A DNA stretch of 64,000 nt from Melioribacter sp. (GTDB lineage Bacteria; Bacteroidota; Ignavibacteria; Ignavibacteriales; Melioribacteraceae). Shown here one piece after another: positions 44,705 to 53,613 of the stretch. How positions within the stretch are numbered: the stretch's first letter is position 1; every line of letters starts with the position of its first letter. The stretch is from the NCBI GenBank assembly GCA_020723965.1, contig DYHW01000004.1, forward strand, positions 186,001-250,000. The letters are read 5' to 3'. A program made the position numbers and the translations under genes. Under the pieces are notes generated by a model. The model was not told where the DNA came from. It worked only from the letters and a program-made list of their open reading frames with translations, and ran no database searches.

Positions 44705-46918
44705 TTATTGAATTTCGGAACGATCCTTCGGAAAAAGACCAATCTCTTTTAATAAATTTTGAGTGCCGGAAAATTTATCCAACACCCACAATACATAACG
44801 AATATCTACTCCAATCGAACGGCTGTAAGATTCATTCCACGCAAAATCATTTATTGTTGCTTCGAATGCGCGGTCGAAATTAATGCCGATTATATTTCCA
44901 TAAGCATCTAAAATTGGGCTGCCGGAATTTCCCCCGGTTGTATCCATATTATACAGCAGGGCAACAGGAAGTTTTTTTGATTTACTGCTTATATATTTTC
45001 CAAATTCTTTTTTATCGTAAAGTGTTCTAAGTTTATCCGGTATTGCAAAATCTTCTCCGCCAATATTTCCTTTTTCAATTACACCCTCAATGCTAGTAAA
45101 GGGTTCATAATAGACAGCATCTGCCGGGCTATATCCTTTAACGTATCCATATGTTAAACGCAAAGTACTGTTTGCATCGGGGATGAAATTAGTTTTCTTC
45201 CACAGCGTTTTTACGTTAACTAGATCCCCGTAAAGTTTGTTTAGTTTTCCGTCGTTTCTTTCGTTCTCTTTTGTAACAGCTTGATTTTGCAGCTTGATTT
45301 TAGCCGCAAAGATAAAAAGCGGCTCTTGCATTGCAGCTATTTCTTCAGGTTTTTTCTTCAACAACGATTCAAAATAATCTTTCTGTAATATCTTAGATGT
45401 AAAAACCACGTTAGAAATAAAATTTTGAAAAGTTTCTTCATCGCTGTTTCCATCTGTTTCTAAAAGGTAATCGACCGCAGCAATTCGCGAGTAATCTTTG
45501 AATGAAATCGCATCGGTAAACATTTTCATCAGCATCGATTCTTCAAAATCTTGATTATAACTTTGTCTTGCCGATTCAAGCGCGGCAAGAGTTTGTTTCA
45601 AATTTTTTTCTTGAAAAGCAGTTCTTCGTTCAGCATCCGGTTTTTGAATTTCCTCTACATAATTCAAAATAAATGCTGCAAGCGAAAGCGAAGGAGAAAA
45701 ATTATTTATTTGTCTAAGCCATAGATCAGCCCGAGTAATTTCGTAAACTTTATCGAACACATTCTGGATTTCTTCAAAAAGATTTCCATACTTTGCTTTT
45801 AATTGTGAATCAGAGTTGATGAAACGGCGCAATTCATTTTCTTCTTCTTGTTTTTGCTCAATAAGATTTATTTTCTTTAATCCTTTCAGCTTGCCTTGAT
45901 AATTTTTCATTGTGTTTGCCAATCCTTTAATACGGTTTGCAAACAATAACTGAAGAGCTTTGTCGTCCGTGCTAATATCTTGCATTGTTTGAATTGCATA
46001 ACTATAAAGATTGGAAATGTAAGGCAGCAAATACTCTTGCTGATATTTTATGAATTGAGAAGGGCGATGACGAAAAGTTCTACCAGGATAGCCAAGCATA
46101 AAAACAAAATCGCCCTCTTCAACTCCATTCGGATTTATTTTCAAAATTTTTTTTGGCTTGAACGGAATATTATCTTTAGAATATTGAGCGGCTTTTCCGT
46201 CCGGCGAAACATATGCCCGCAGTATCGAAAAATCGCCGGTATGACGAGGCCAAATCCAATTATCTGTTTCACCGCCAAAATTGCCAATTGATTGTGGCGG
46301 AGCGTAAACCAACCGAACATCTCGCATTATACGATACTTAAACAACAGATAACTTTTCCCGGCAAACATTTCGGAAACTTCTGCAACAATAGATTCTTTT
46401 TCGTTTGCGGCGTCATCTGCAAGTTCTTTACTTTTTTGCGCAATTATTTTTGTTCGCTCAGATGGATCGGTTACGTTTTTAATCGCGCCAAGAATAATAT
46501 CGGAAATATCATGGTATGATTCAGTTATCCTTGCCGTGTATCCCTGTGCGGGAATTTCTTCTTGTAATGTTTTTGCATAGAATCCGTTCTCAAGCAGATT
46601 ATTTTCTACTGTGCTTGAACGGGCAATAGCGCCGTATGCACAATGATGATTTGTAATTATCAATCCATTTTCCGAGATGAACGAACCTGTGCAGCCGCTT
46701 AATTGAACAAGAGCATCAACAAGACTAACTCCGCTGGGATTATAAACTTCTTTAACGTCAATTTTCAAACCGGCTTTCACTAAATCTACTTTATCAATCT
46801 CGCTCAAAGGATACATTCCTTCATCCGGAGATGCAGGCATCATTCCCAAAACGAAAGAAAGGATAAAAGTTACAGCTAATAACTTTATCGGTCTGTTCAA
46901 AACATGCTTACGAATCAT
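44705..46918 (-). CDS. S46 family dipeptidyl-peptidase, DPP11-like
   Basis: About 737 residues, periplasmic serine exopeptidase that removes dipeptides from peptide N-termini. The signal peptide is followed by the catalytic His in ITNHHCAYGAI (near residue 90), Asp in GGETDNWIWPRHTGDFSI and Ser in TGGNSGSPILDAYG. Eighteen residues after the catalytic Ser, NFDRAFE has Arg; in P. gingivalis DPP11 Arg673 is 18 residues after Ser655 and gives specificity for Asp/Glu at P1, where DPP7 has Gly. I start at the ATG at 46918 because GGAG lies six bases upstream; the frame itself extends 12 codons further. Confidence 0.93.
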   Translation of the reverse strand: MIRKHVLNRPIKLLAVTFILSFVLGMMPASPDEGMYPLSEIDKVDLVKAGLKIDVKEVYNPSGVSLVDALVQLSGCTGSFISENGLIITNHHCAYGAIARSSTVENNLLENGFYAKTLQEEIPAQGYTARITESYHDISDIILGAIKNVTDPSERTKIIAQKSKELADDAANEKESIVAEVSEMFAGKSYLLFKYRIMRDVRLVYAPPQSIGNFGGETDNWIWPRHTGDFSILRAYVSPDGKAAQYSKDNIPFKPKKILKINPNGVEEGDFVFMLGYPGRTFRHRPSQFIKYQQEYLLPYISNLYSYAIQTMQDISTDDKALQLLFANRIKGLANTMKNYQGKLKGLKKINLIEQKQEEENELRRFINSDSQLKAKYGNLFEEIQNVFDKVYEITRADLWLRQINNFSPSLSLAAFILNYVEEIQKPDAERRTAFQEKNLKQTLAALESARQSYNQDFEESMLMKMFTDAISFKDYSRIAAVDYLLETDGNSDEETFQNFISNVVFTSKILQKDYFESLLKKKPEEIAAMQEPLFIFAAKIKLQNQAVTKENERNDGKLNKLYGDLVNVKTLWKKTNFIPDANSTLRLTYGYVKGYSPADAVYYEPFTSIEGVIEKGNIGGEDFAIPDKLRTLYDKKEFGKYISSKSKKLPVALLYNMDTTGGNSGSPILDAYGNIIGINFDRAFEATINDFAWNESYSRSIGVDIRYVLWVLDKFSGTQNLLKEIGLFPKDRSEIQ

Positions 46919-47264
46919 ATTTACTCCATTTTTGATTTCATTCAAAAATAACATTAAACAACCTTATTTAGAAACAAAGTGTGCATAAAAAAATATTACT
47001 GAAAAGTATTTGCTGTGAGCCGTAGAATTTTCCGTTCAGGCAAGTATTCCGTTCTGTTGCCCCACTCGGACATACTGTGGAATGTTTCTTTACAAAAAAT
47101 AAATAAAAATCAGACTGCGGAATATATTTTTACAAATTACAAGCTGGAAATTTTGTTGATGTAAAAAAGATGCTGCTGGTTAAATAAAATCAGGCAATAA
47201 AAAAAACCCGTTTCGCTCCGAATCGGGTTTTTGTTTTGGTAAAAATTAAAAGATAAGATAATGA
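46919..47264. other. intergenic region between S46 peptidase and alaS genes
   Basis: 346 bases without a credible gene. It holds a TAnnTTTG match on the minus strand (46950-46943) with a CAAA box (46975-46978) at a rather long 24-base spacing, so a weak promoter candidate for the S46 gene, and the alaS terminator at 47203-47231. Two degenerate copies of a 23-base word (47074 and 47114) are noted but unremarkable. Confidence 0.4.
47203..47231 (-). terminator. intrinsic terminator of alaS
   Basis: On the minus strand AAAACCCGATTCG and CGAAACGGGTTTT form a long stem with one A-A mismatch and a GAG loop, running into a T8 tract. It begins 34 bases after the alaS stop. It has T-rich flanks on both sides. 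Confidence 0.85.
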
Positions 47265-49871
47265 TTAGAGAAAAATATTTTCCAAAGAAGCAAGTGCCTC
47301 ATCAATTTTTGTAACATCTTTACCGCCGGCGGTTGCAAGATGTGGTTTACCTCCTCCACTGCCGCCAACAACTTTAGCAACTTCTTTTACAATATTTCCG
47401 GCAAGAATTTTTTTCTCTTTAATCAAGTCATCGCTAACAACTGCAACAATTCCAACTTTGTCATCGATCTCCGAGATTAAAACTCCTACGCCGCCCTTCA
47501 TTTTTTCACGCAGTTCATCGCCGATGGATTTTAACTCATCCATATTTGATGCGGAAACTTTTCCCTTAAAAATTTTTATTCCATTAACAACGGTTGGATT
47601 AGAAATGATAGAACTAATTTCGCCGAGTTTTTCTTTCAACTGAAGCGCGGCAATTTCTTTCTCTAACTTCTTCTTCTCATCTGCTAATTTTCCAATTCTC
47701 AATTGGTCGTTCTCAATTCTCAATTGCAATTCTTGAATATATTTTTCAACTCCGGCGCCGGTAACCGCTTCAATTCTGCGTACTCCGCTGGCAATAGATG
47801 ACTCGCTAACAATCTTGAACAAACCAATTTGTGAACTGTTCTTTACATGCGTGCCGCCGCAAAATTCCATTGTGAAATTGCCAAACTGAACAACGGTTAC
47901 TTTATCGCCGTATTTATCGCCGAAGAACATTAGCGCGCCCATCTTTTTTGCTTCTTCGAAAGACATGTCTCGGTGATGAATCATTGGTAAATTCTCGCGC
48001 AGTTTTTCGTTAATGAGCGATTCGATCGCTTCAATTTCTGCCGCGCTTATTTTTTCAAAATGAGTAAAGTCAAAGCGCAAACGATCGGGACCAACATACG
48101 AACCAGCTTGTTGAACATGCGAGCCGAGAATATCTCTTAGCGCCCTGTGTAGAAAATGTGTAGCCGAATGGTTGTGCATCGTGTCCCAGCGTCTCTTCTT
48201 GTCTACTTCAGCAAGAACTGTAGCGCCCGTTAATAACTCGACTTTACTTTCGTTATCTACAATATGAATAGTATGATTGCCAACTTTTGCGAGACCAACA
48301 ATACGCAAATGAGTGTCGCCGATAATTAAATTTCCCTTATCGCTAATTTGCCCGCCGGATTCCACATAAAAAGGAGAACGGTTAAGAATGACAAGAGATT
48401 TACCATTGTTTTTTTTTATCCCGATTATTTTCGCTTCGCTAGTTAGTTCATCATAACCCCGAAATTCTGTTGGCTCAGTTGAAGATAAATTAAAATCGTC
48501 GAGCTTATCAATTATAACCGCTGCAGTTCCAAGTTTTTCTTTTGATGATCTGCGTGCGCGTTCTTTTTGCTCATTCATCAGCTCATTGAAACGCGCTTCA
48601 TCAATTGTAAATCCCTGTTCACGAGCCATTACGTTTGTAAGATCAGCCGGAAATCCGTAAGTGTCATATAACTTAAAAACGTCGTCGCCCCGGATAATTT
48701 TTTCATTTTTTGCGCTCAGTTTTTTAACCAGCGCATCGAATAATTCAATTCCGCGGTCTAAAGTTACGTTAAAACTTTCCTCTTCAGATTTAATAATTTT
48801 TTCAATTTGAGATTGGTTCGATTTTATTTCCGGAAAAACATGAGAAAAATTTTTCACGACTTCGGAAACAAGTTTGTAAAGAAAAGGTTCTTTTAGATTT
48901 ATTCTCCTACCGTAACGGGCAGCTCTTCTCAATAATCTTCTTAGAACATAACCTCTGCCCTCATTTCCTGGAATTGCTCCATCGCCGACTGCAAAAGTCA
49001 ATGCGCGTATGTGGTCGGCAATTACTCTCATCGAAATATTATTTTTACCTTCGTCGGAATTGTCTTCAGCCTGTAAAGAAGAATTATAATTAACTCCGGA
49101 AAGTTTTTCTATTGCTTTGATGATTGGCGTAAAAACATCTGTGTCATAATTCGATTTTTTATTTTGCAGAACTGCACAAACACGCTCAAAGCCCATTCCG
49201 GTATCAACATGCTTAGCCGGAAGTTCGTGAAGTTTTCCTTTATCATCACGGTTATATTGAATGAAGACCAAGTTCCAAATCTCGATGCATTGCGGCGAGC
49301 CTGTGTTAACTAAGCTTGCGTCTTCTAAGTTGTTACTCAAATTGACATGAATTTCGGAACACGGACCGCACGGGCCGGTATCGCCCATTTCCCAAAAATT
49401 ATCTTTCTCATCAAATTTCAAAATATGTTTTGGATTTATATCGGTCTCGCTCTTCCAAAGGTTCAGCGCTTCATTATCTGTTCTATAAACCGTTGCCCAC
49501 AATCTTTCTTTAGGAAGTTTCCAAACTTCAGTTAATAGTTCCCACGCCCAGCGTATCGCTTCTTTCTTATAGTAATCTCCAAATGACCAGTTGCCGAGCA
49601 TTTCAAAAAAAGTATGGTGATAAGTATCGTGTCCAACTTCTTCAAGATCGTTGTGTTTGCCCGAAACGCGGATACATTTCTGAGTATCAGCCGCCCGTTT
49701 GTATTCACGAGAACCGGTTCCGAGAAAAACATCCTTAAATTGGTTCATACCGGCATTCGTAAAAAGAAGGGTCGGGTCATCGTAAGGCACAACTGGTGCG
49801 CTCGGTACTATCCGATGTCCTTTACTTTCAAAAAAATCTAAGAACTGCTTTCGTATTTCGTTGGATGTCAT
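47265..49871 (-). CDS. alaS: alanyl-tRNA synthetase
   Basis: About 868 residues, class II AlaRS. The catalytic core starts MTSNEIRKQFLDFFESKGH and contains FTNAGMNQFKDVFLG, followed by the tRNA-recognition domain. The editing domain has the zinc-type HNHSATHFLHRAL and CGGTHV motifs, and the C-terminal region includes a coiled coil and the C-Ala domain with a Gly-rich GGSGGGKPHLATAGG. I take the ATG at 49871 as start because the family begins there; the open frame runs 28 codons further upstream through sequence that is not AlaRS-like. Confidence 0.97.
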   Translation of the reverse strand: MTSNEIRKQFLDFFESKGHRIVPSAPVVPYDDPTLLFTNAGMNQFKDVFLGTGSREYKRAADTQKCIRVSGKHNDLEEVGHDTYHHTFFEMLGNWSFGDYYKKEAIRWAWELLTEVWKLPKERLWATVYRTDNEALNLWKSETDINPKHILKFDEKDNFWEMGDTGPCGPCSEIHVNLSNNLEDASLVNTGSPQCIEIWNLVFIQYNRDDKGKLHELPAKHVDTGMGFERVCAVLQNKKSNYDTDVFTPIIKAIEKLSGVNYNSSLQAEDNSDEGKNNISMRVIADHIRALTFAVGDGAIPGNEGRGYVLRRLLRRAARYGRRINLKEPFLYKLVSEVVKNFSHVFPEIKSNQSQIEKIIKSEEESFNVTLDRGIELFDALVKKLSAKNEKIIRGDDVFKLYDTYGFPADLTNVMAREQGFTIDEARFNELMNEQKERARRSSKEKLGTAAVIIDKLDDFNLSSTEPTEFRGYDELTSEAKIIGIKKNNGKSLVILNRSPFYVESGGQISDKGNLIIGDTHLRIVGLAKVGNHTIHIVDNESKVELLTGATVLAEVDKKRRWDTMHNHSATHFLHRALRDILGSHVQQAGSYVGPDRLRFDFTHFEKISAAEIEAIESLINEKLRENLPMIHHRDMSFEEAKKMGALMFFGDKYGDKVTVVQFGNFTMEFCGGTHVKNSSQIGLFKIVSESSIASGVRRIEAVTGAGVEKYIQELQLRIENDQLRIGKLADEKKKLEKEIAALQLKEKLGEISSIISNPTVVNGIKIFKGKVSASNMDELKSIGDELREKMKGGVGVLISEIDDKVGIVAVVSDDLIKEKKILAGNIVKEVAKVVGGSGGGKPHLATAGGKDVTKIDEALASLENIFL

Positions 49872-50015
49872 GTTAATTTTAATTTTTTTATGATGCGAAT
49901 ATAATAAAATCAATTGAGGGTTGTAAGTAGCTAGATGTTTGTTGTAATGCAGCAAGAAAAATAAGAGGAGGTGAAATAGTATTTACTTTAAAGAGTATCT
50001 ATACGGCTTTGTATT

Positions 50016-50047
50016 CTTGTAATTTTGTATTAGTAATCATACTTTTG
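50016..50047 (+). promoter_or_regulatory. predicted promoter of ECF sigma operon
   Basis: CTTG (50016-50019), a 20-base spacer and TACTTTTG (50040-50047) fit the Bacteroidota consensus with TTG at -33. The leader to the TTG start at 50079 would be about 25 bases. A second TAnnTTTG match (50020-50027) lacks a partner. Confidence 0.4.
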
Positions 50048-50078
50048 ATTGTGGTCATTATTAAAAATCGAGCATTAG

Positions 50079-50657
50079 TTGAGCAAGTTTAAAGAACTAT
50101 CGGATTTAGAATTGATGCAAGAGATAGTGCGTTTTGAATCTCGTGCGCTTGAAGAACTGTACGATAGATATTCGCCATTACTCTTTACTATCATAAAAAA
50201 AATTGCGCCGGATCAATCGACTGCTGAACAGATACTTGTTGATGTTTTTGCAATCGTCTGGCGCAAGATTGATAAATTCAACTTTAAGAATGGCAATGTA
50301 TATTCTTGGCTTGTTACTCTTGCGCGTAACAAAGCGGTTGATTCATTAAGAAGATCACGCCAAGCAAACTATGCTGTGCAGCTAAACGACGATGAACACG
50401 AGGACTTTTTTATTCTTCCAACCTTTCCAGAAGAGATGGACAGTTTGGATCTTAAAACGGCTTTTACTATTAGACCAAAAATTGAAGGAGCGCTTTCAAA
50501 ATTAACCGATACGCAGAAATATGTTTTGCATCTTGCTTATTATGAAGGGTACACGATAGGGGAAATTTCGGATAGACTGAACGTACCAATTGAAACAGTG
50601 CGGGCAAAAATTTTAACCGCGCTTCATAGTCTTAGAGATTATCTAGTTAAGGAATAA
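50079..50657 (+). CDS. ECF (extracytoplasmic function) sigma factor
   Basis: 192 residues with the two-domain ECF layout. Region 2 (about 25-95) has LEELYDRYSPLLFTII, AEQILVDVFAIVWRKI and GNVYSWLVTLARNKAVDSLRR. Region 4 (about 125-190) has LTDTQKYVLHLAYYEGYTIGEI and the helix-turn-helix RLNVPIETVRAKI. It directs RNA polymerase to envelope-stress type promoters. It begins with TTG and is followed after five bases by its anti-sigma gene, the usual pairing for an RskA-controlled factor. Confidence 0.92.
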   Translation: MSKFKELSDLELMQEIVRFESRALEELYDRYSPLLFTIIKKIAPDQSTAEQILVDVFAIVWRKIDKFNFKNGNVYSWLVTLARNKAVDSLRRSRQANYAVQLNDDEHEDFFILPTFPEEMDSLDLKTAFTIRPKIEGALSKLTDTQKYVLHLAYYEGYTIGEISDRLNVPIETVRAKILTALHSLRDYLVKE

Positions 50658-50662
50658 AAGGG

Positions 50663-51766
50663 ATGGCAGAACAAGCAATTCATGAAATGGTAGCTGCTTT
50701 TGCTTCGGGGTGCATGGATAATGACAATTTTGTTCAGTTCAAAAATTATATGAATGAGGGGGGCGGTCTGCCGGTTGAAGAATTAGCCGAACTTCAAAAT
50801 ATCATTTCTATTATACCGGTCATACTCGAATTGGAAAAACCTAACGCAGAAGTAAAAAATTTAGTTGCAAAAAAATTGATGAGCATGAAAGATGAAATAA
50901 AAGCTAAGATTAAAAAAGAACGAAGAACCTTAATTGCGTCATTTCCAAATCTTCAAACAACAGAAAATTCCCATTCTAAAAAAATAGAAACTCCTTCAGT
51001 TTTAACTCAGAAGCAGGAATCCTTAAAAAGCTCAGAAGCTGCCCCTTCAGAAACTTCTGTACAAGATGTGAAGAAAAAATTTGGCGAACCAAGATCTGCC
51101 GTCGATAGGTTTAAAAAAATAAAAACTGACGAGCAACCACCTCTAATTTTAACCAGCCAACAACAGAAAATTTATCCGCAGGTCGCTCAAGGAAAAAACG
51201 GAGGAAGTCTGCCGGGATGGATTGCTCTTATCTTTTCTTTGATTTTGTTTTCGATCTTAAGCTTTTACACCTTCACAACGATCAATTCACTAAATGATCA
51301 AATCGACGATCTTCAAAATGGAATGATTGCTTTGAAAAGCGAATTATCCGCCGCAAATAATTTTATTAGCAATTATTCCTCTTTGGTTGAGTTTTTCAAT
51401 TATAAAGATATTTTTGTTGTTAATTTAACCCGTCCCGAAGGCGATAATAATGCGTCTGCTCGGCTACTTCTTTCCTTTAATGAAAAAGAAGGATTGATCC
51501 AGTTCAAAAATATTCAGCCGTTACAACCGAACCAGTCGTATCAATTATGGATGTACAACAGAGGGCAAGCGTATTCGCTTGGAATGTATCAGCCAGTTGG
51601 CAGCGAATATCTAAAGCTCACAACTTTTCCTTTTCTTCCGAAAGAGCAAATTGAACTATTCAAAGTAACTATTGAATCTGGCGGGGGCCCAACATCTCCA
51701 TCTACAACTTCTTTTTTAGAAAGTTCAGCTGCCAACCCTAATCTGCCCGGAAAATTTCGCAGATAA
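50663..51766 (+). CDS. RskA-like transmembrane anti-sigma factor
   Basis: 367 residues. The N-terminal cytosolic region (about 1-180) lacks the HxxxCxxC zinc motif and includes a long polar linker. One membrane segment (LPGWIALIFSLILFSILSFY, near 190) is followed by a coiled coil and a periplasmic RskA-type domain (about 250-365: GLIQFKNIQPLQPNQSYQLWMYN, FKVTIESGGGPTSP). It should hold the upstream ECF sigma factor until a signal triggers proteolysis. Codon use and spacing fit a two-gene operon. Confidence 0.88.
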   Translation: MAEQAIHEMVAAFASGCMDNDNFVQFKNYMNEGGGLPVEELAELQNIISIIPVILELEKPNAEVKNLVAKKLMSMKDEIKAKIKKERRTLIASFPNLQTTENSHSKKIETPSVLTQKQESLKSSEAAPSETSVQDVKKKFGEPRSAVDRFKKIKTDEQPPLILTSQQQKIYPQVAQGKNGGSLPGWIALIFSLILFSILSFYTFTTINSLNDQIDDLQNGMIALKSELSAANNFISNYSSLVEFFNYKDIFVVNLTRPEGDNNASARLLLSFNEKEGLIQFKNIQPLQPNQSYQLWMYNRGQAYSLGMYQPVGSEYLKLTTFPFLPKEQIELFKVTIESGGGPTSPSTTSFLESSAANPNLPGKFRR

Positions 51767-51767
51767 G

Positions 51768-52265
51768 CTATTTTTTTCTGTTGATAAAAACACTTATTCC
51801 CATAAAGATTAAAACAATTGGCAAAAAGTTTTCTAAAATATTGCACGCTTTGTTTACAAAAATTAAAAACCCTATCGGTCCTAAAATATTTATAGTGAAG
51901 TAACTTAGAAGTATTAAAACAGTTCCGCTTAAAAAAAATGCTTTTTCTTTCATGTTTTCGATGAAGAGAAGGATAAAAGCCGTTCCGCTAATAAAAAGCA
52001 CCGAAGCAAAAACCAGACCGCAAAAGTTGTGTATTTCATAATTAGATTTTACCACTAAAATTACCCCAGCAAGAAAAACCGAAGTTGAAAAAACTAAAAT
52101 TGCCCGGTCTCCTTTACTTAGCGATCGATAAACGGCAACAGCACCATACAGAATAAAAACAAAACTAATCACTTCATCAAATGTTAATGGAATTATATTG
52201 GCTAATTGTAAAAGTAAAAGCATTGCAAATATTATTACCGCTGCTGCAAAAATTAGTCTATTCAC
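51768..52265 (-). CDS. LiaF/DUF5668-like membrane protein
   Basis: About 165 residues, almost all in four or five hydrophobic segments. The C-terminal helix (ENFLPIVLIFMGISVFINRKK) resembles the LiaI-LiaF/DUF5668 membrane motif, in which a Pro-Leu-Ile/Leu pattern ends in a basic tail. I start at the GTG at 52265, which overlaps the upstream stop by eight bases and has AAGGGG before it; the frame extends 16 codons further into the PspC gene. It is co-transcribed with the PspC-like gene and ends one base from the anti-sigma gene's stop. Confidence 0.65.
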   Translation of the reverse strand: MNRLIFAAAVIIFAMLLLLQLANIIPLTFDEVISFVFILYGAVAVYRSLSKGDRAILVFSTSVFLAGVILVVKSNYEIHNFCGLVFASVLFISGTAFILLFIENMKEKAFFLSGTVLILLSYFTINILGPIGFLIFVNKACNILENFLPIVLIFMGISVFINRKK

Positions 52266-52965
52266 CTTTTTCCCCTTGAGCGATTGCTGGAGCAGATGGA
52301 GCAGCGATAGCAAGAATCAAATAAGCAGCGCAGAATAAACCCAACGTTAAAATAGCAGCGAGAATAAAAATAATTCTAACGGCTGATGAATCGATGCAAA
52401 GATAGTTTGCTAATCCGCCGCAAACGCCAAGTAAAATTTTATCTTTTTCGGACCGGGAAAAGAATTGAACGAACATTTTTTTCTGTTCTTCACATTTTCT
52501 GTAACCGTATAAAAAATAAACGCCATAGGCGAGCACTATTAGTGCAACAAACACATTGTTCGAGAGAAAGAAAAATTGAGCGGCGGTTCTAATTTCGTAT
52601 GCTTCCAAAGAAAAACGGAACCCTGTAAAAAGCAACACTCCGCTTAATATAATTCTAAAATTCTCTTTTCGAATTTTTTCTTTTTCCAGTTCGGAAAAAT
52701 CATTTTGAGAAGTGTGAACAGGCAGAAAGAGCGCAACAATCAAATAAGCAGCGGCGCTCCAAGAATTAAAAAATAGCGTGAGAATTCCAATTATCCGTAT
52801 GTAAGCCGGGTCGATGTTTAAATATTCGGCAATGCCGGAACATACTCCGGCAATAATAACATTTTTGTTTGAACGGGAAAGTTTTTTTACATGCTTTGGC
52901 GGCGGCGGTTCATCGCGCTGCTTAAATAAATTCTCTGAGGAATTGAAATTATCTTGGTTTTCCAT
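52258..52965 (-). CDS. double PspC-domain membrane protein
   Basis: 235 residues with two PspC domains. The first (about 28-88) has KKLSRSNKNVIIAGVCSGIAEYLNIDP with membrane helix. The second (about 165-230) has DKILLGVCGGLANYLCIDS and another helix. Two more hydrophobic helices lie between them (about 100-145). PspC proteins sense envelope stress in the phage-shock response. Fused tandem PspC domains are found in Bacteroidota. The gene overlaps the LiaF-like gene downstream. Its promoter was not identified. Confidence 0.85.
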   Translation of the reverse strand: MENQDNFNSSENLFKQRDEPPPPKHVKKLSRSNKNVIIAGVCSGIAEYLNIDPAYIRIIGILTLFFNSWSAAAYLIVALFLPVHTSQNDFSELEKEKIRKENFRIILSGVLLFTGFRFSLEAYEIRTAAQFFFLSNNVFVALIVLAYGVYFLYGYRKCEEQKKMFVQFFSRSEKDKILLGVCGGLANYLCIDSSAVRIIFILAAILTLGLFCAAYLILAIAAPSAPAIAQGEKGE

Positions 52966-53294
52966 CGCTGCAATTCTGGTAAGTGAAAGTTAGCGAAGCG
53001 TTGAAATTCTATTCAATGTTTCGCGCGTTTTAATTATTCTTTGCTTTACAATAATTGTATCCGCTCAAGTGTTGTACAATTGGGCTATCATTTAAGCTTT
53101 TCTCATGTTGAATATAGAAATTAGCTTTTGAAATGTAAATGAAGAGAAAACAAGTTCATTTCCTCAAATTGTATTTTAACATTGTCGCTTTTGTTAGGCA
53201 TCCAGATAAAAAATAATGAAGCGCAGAAAACAGCGGCGCGTGCAACTGCTAATCAGTTGTTTTATATTTCTATAAAACAAAACCCGCTTTTCCT
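52966..53294. other. 329-base intergenic region with weak hairpin
   Basis: The gap lies between the divergent PspC and DUF2905 genes. I see no credible gene. CAACTG (53243-53248) and CAGTTG (53254-53259) form a 6-bp hairpin followed by TTTTATATTT on the plus strand, a weak terminator shape with no known gene before it. Confidence 0.35.
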
Positions 53295-53517
53295 ATGAAC
53301 GAATTCAACTGGCTTGGAAAATATCTTATCATTAGCGGCGTTATTTTAATTATTCTTGGTGCTGGTTTAATATTTTCTGATAAGATGCCGCTTTTTTGGA
53401 AAACTTCCTGGCGATATTGTTATAAAGGGGAAAATTTTTATATTCTACTTTCCAATAGTAACTTCTATTATACTTAGTATAATTATTTCGCTGATCATTT
53501 ATCTGTTTCGAAAATAA
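53295..53517 (+). pseudogene. DUF2905 membrane protein gene with +1 frameshift
   Basis: The first 34 codons (NWLGKYLIISGVILIILGAG, FSDKMPLF) match the DUF2905 family, which continues GKLPGD. In the DNA a run of six T's after the Pro codon puts the rest out of frame; removing one T restores GKLPGDIVIKGK... and a second membrane helix (IVTSIILSIIISLIIYLF) to a stop at 53515-53517. The total would be 73 residues, the family's normal size. This is either a recent frameshift, a homopolymer sequencing error, or slippage. There is no clear ribosome binding site. Confidence 0.8.
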
Positions 53518-53613
53518 ATTGAAATTAAATAAGAATCTTTTTTCATAATGATTCAGTTACTTTTCGCATAATTATCAAAAAAAATACTCAAATAACAAAT
53601 AGTTGAGAGCGTT

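Noticed and set aside
47074..47136. Two degenerate 23-base direct repeats 40 bases apart
   Set aside because: 19 of 23 positions match in AT-rich DNA, with only two copies and no dyad or gene context. Not distinguishable from chance.
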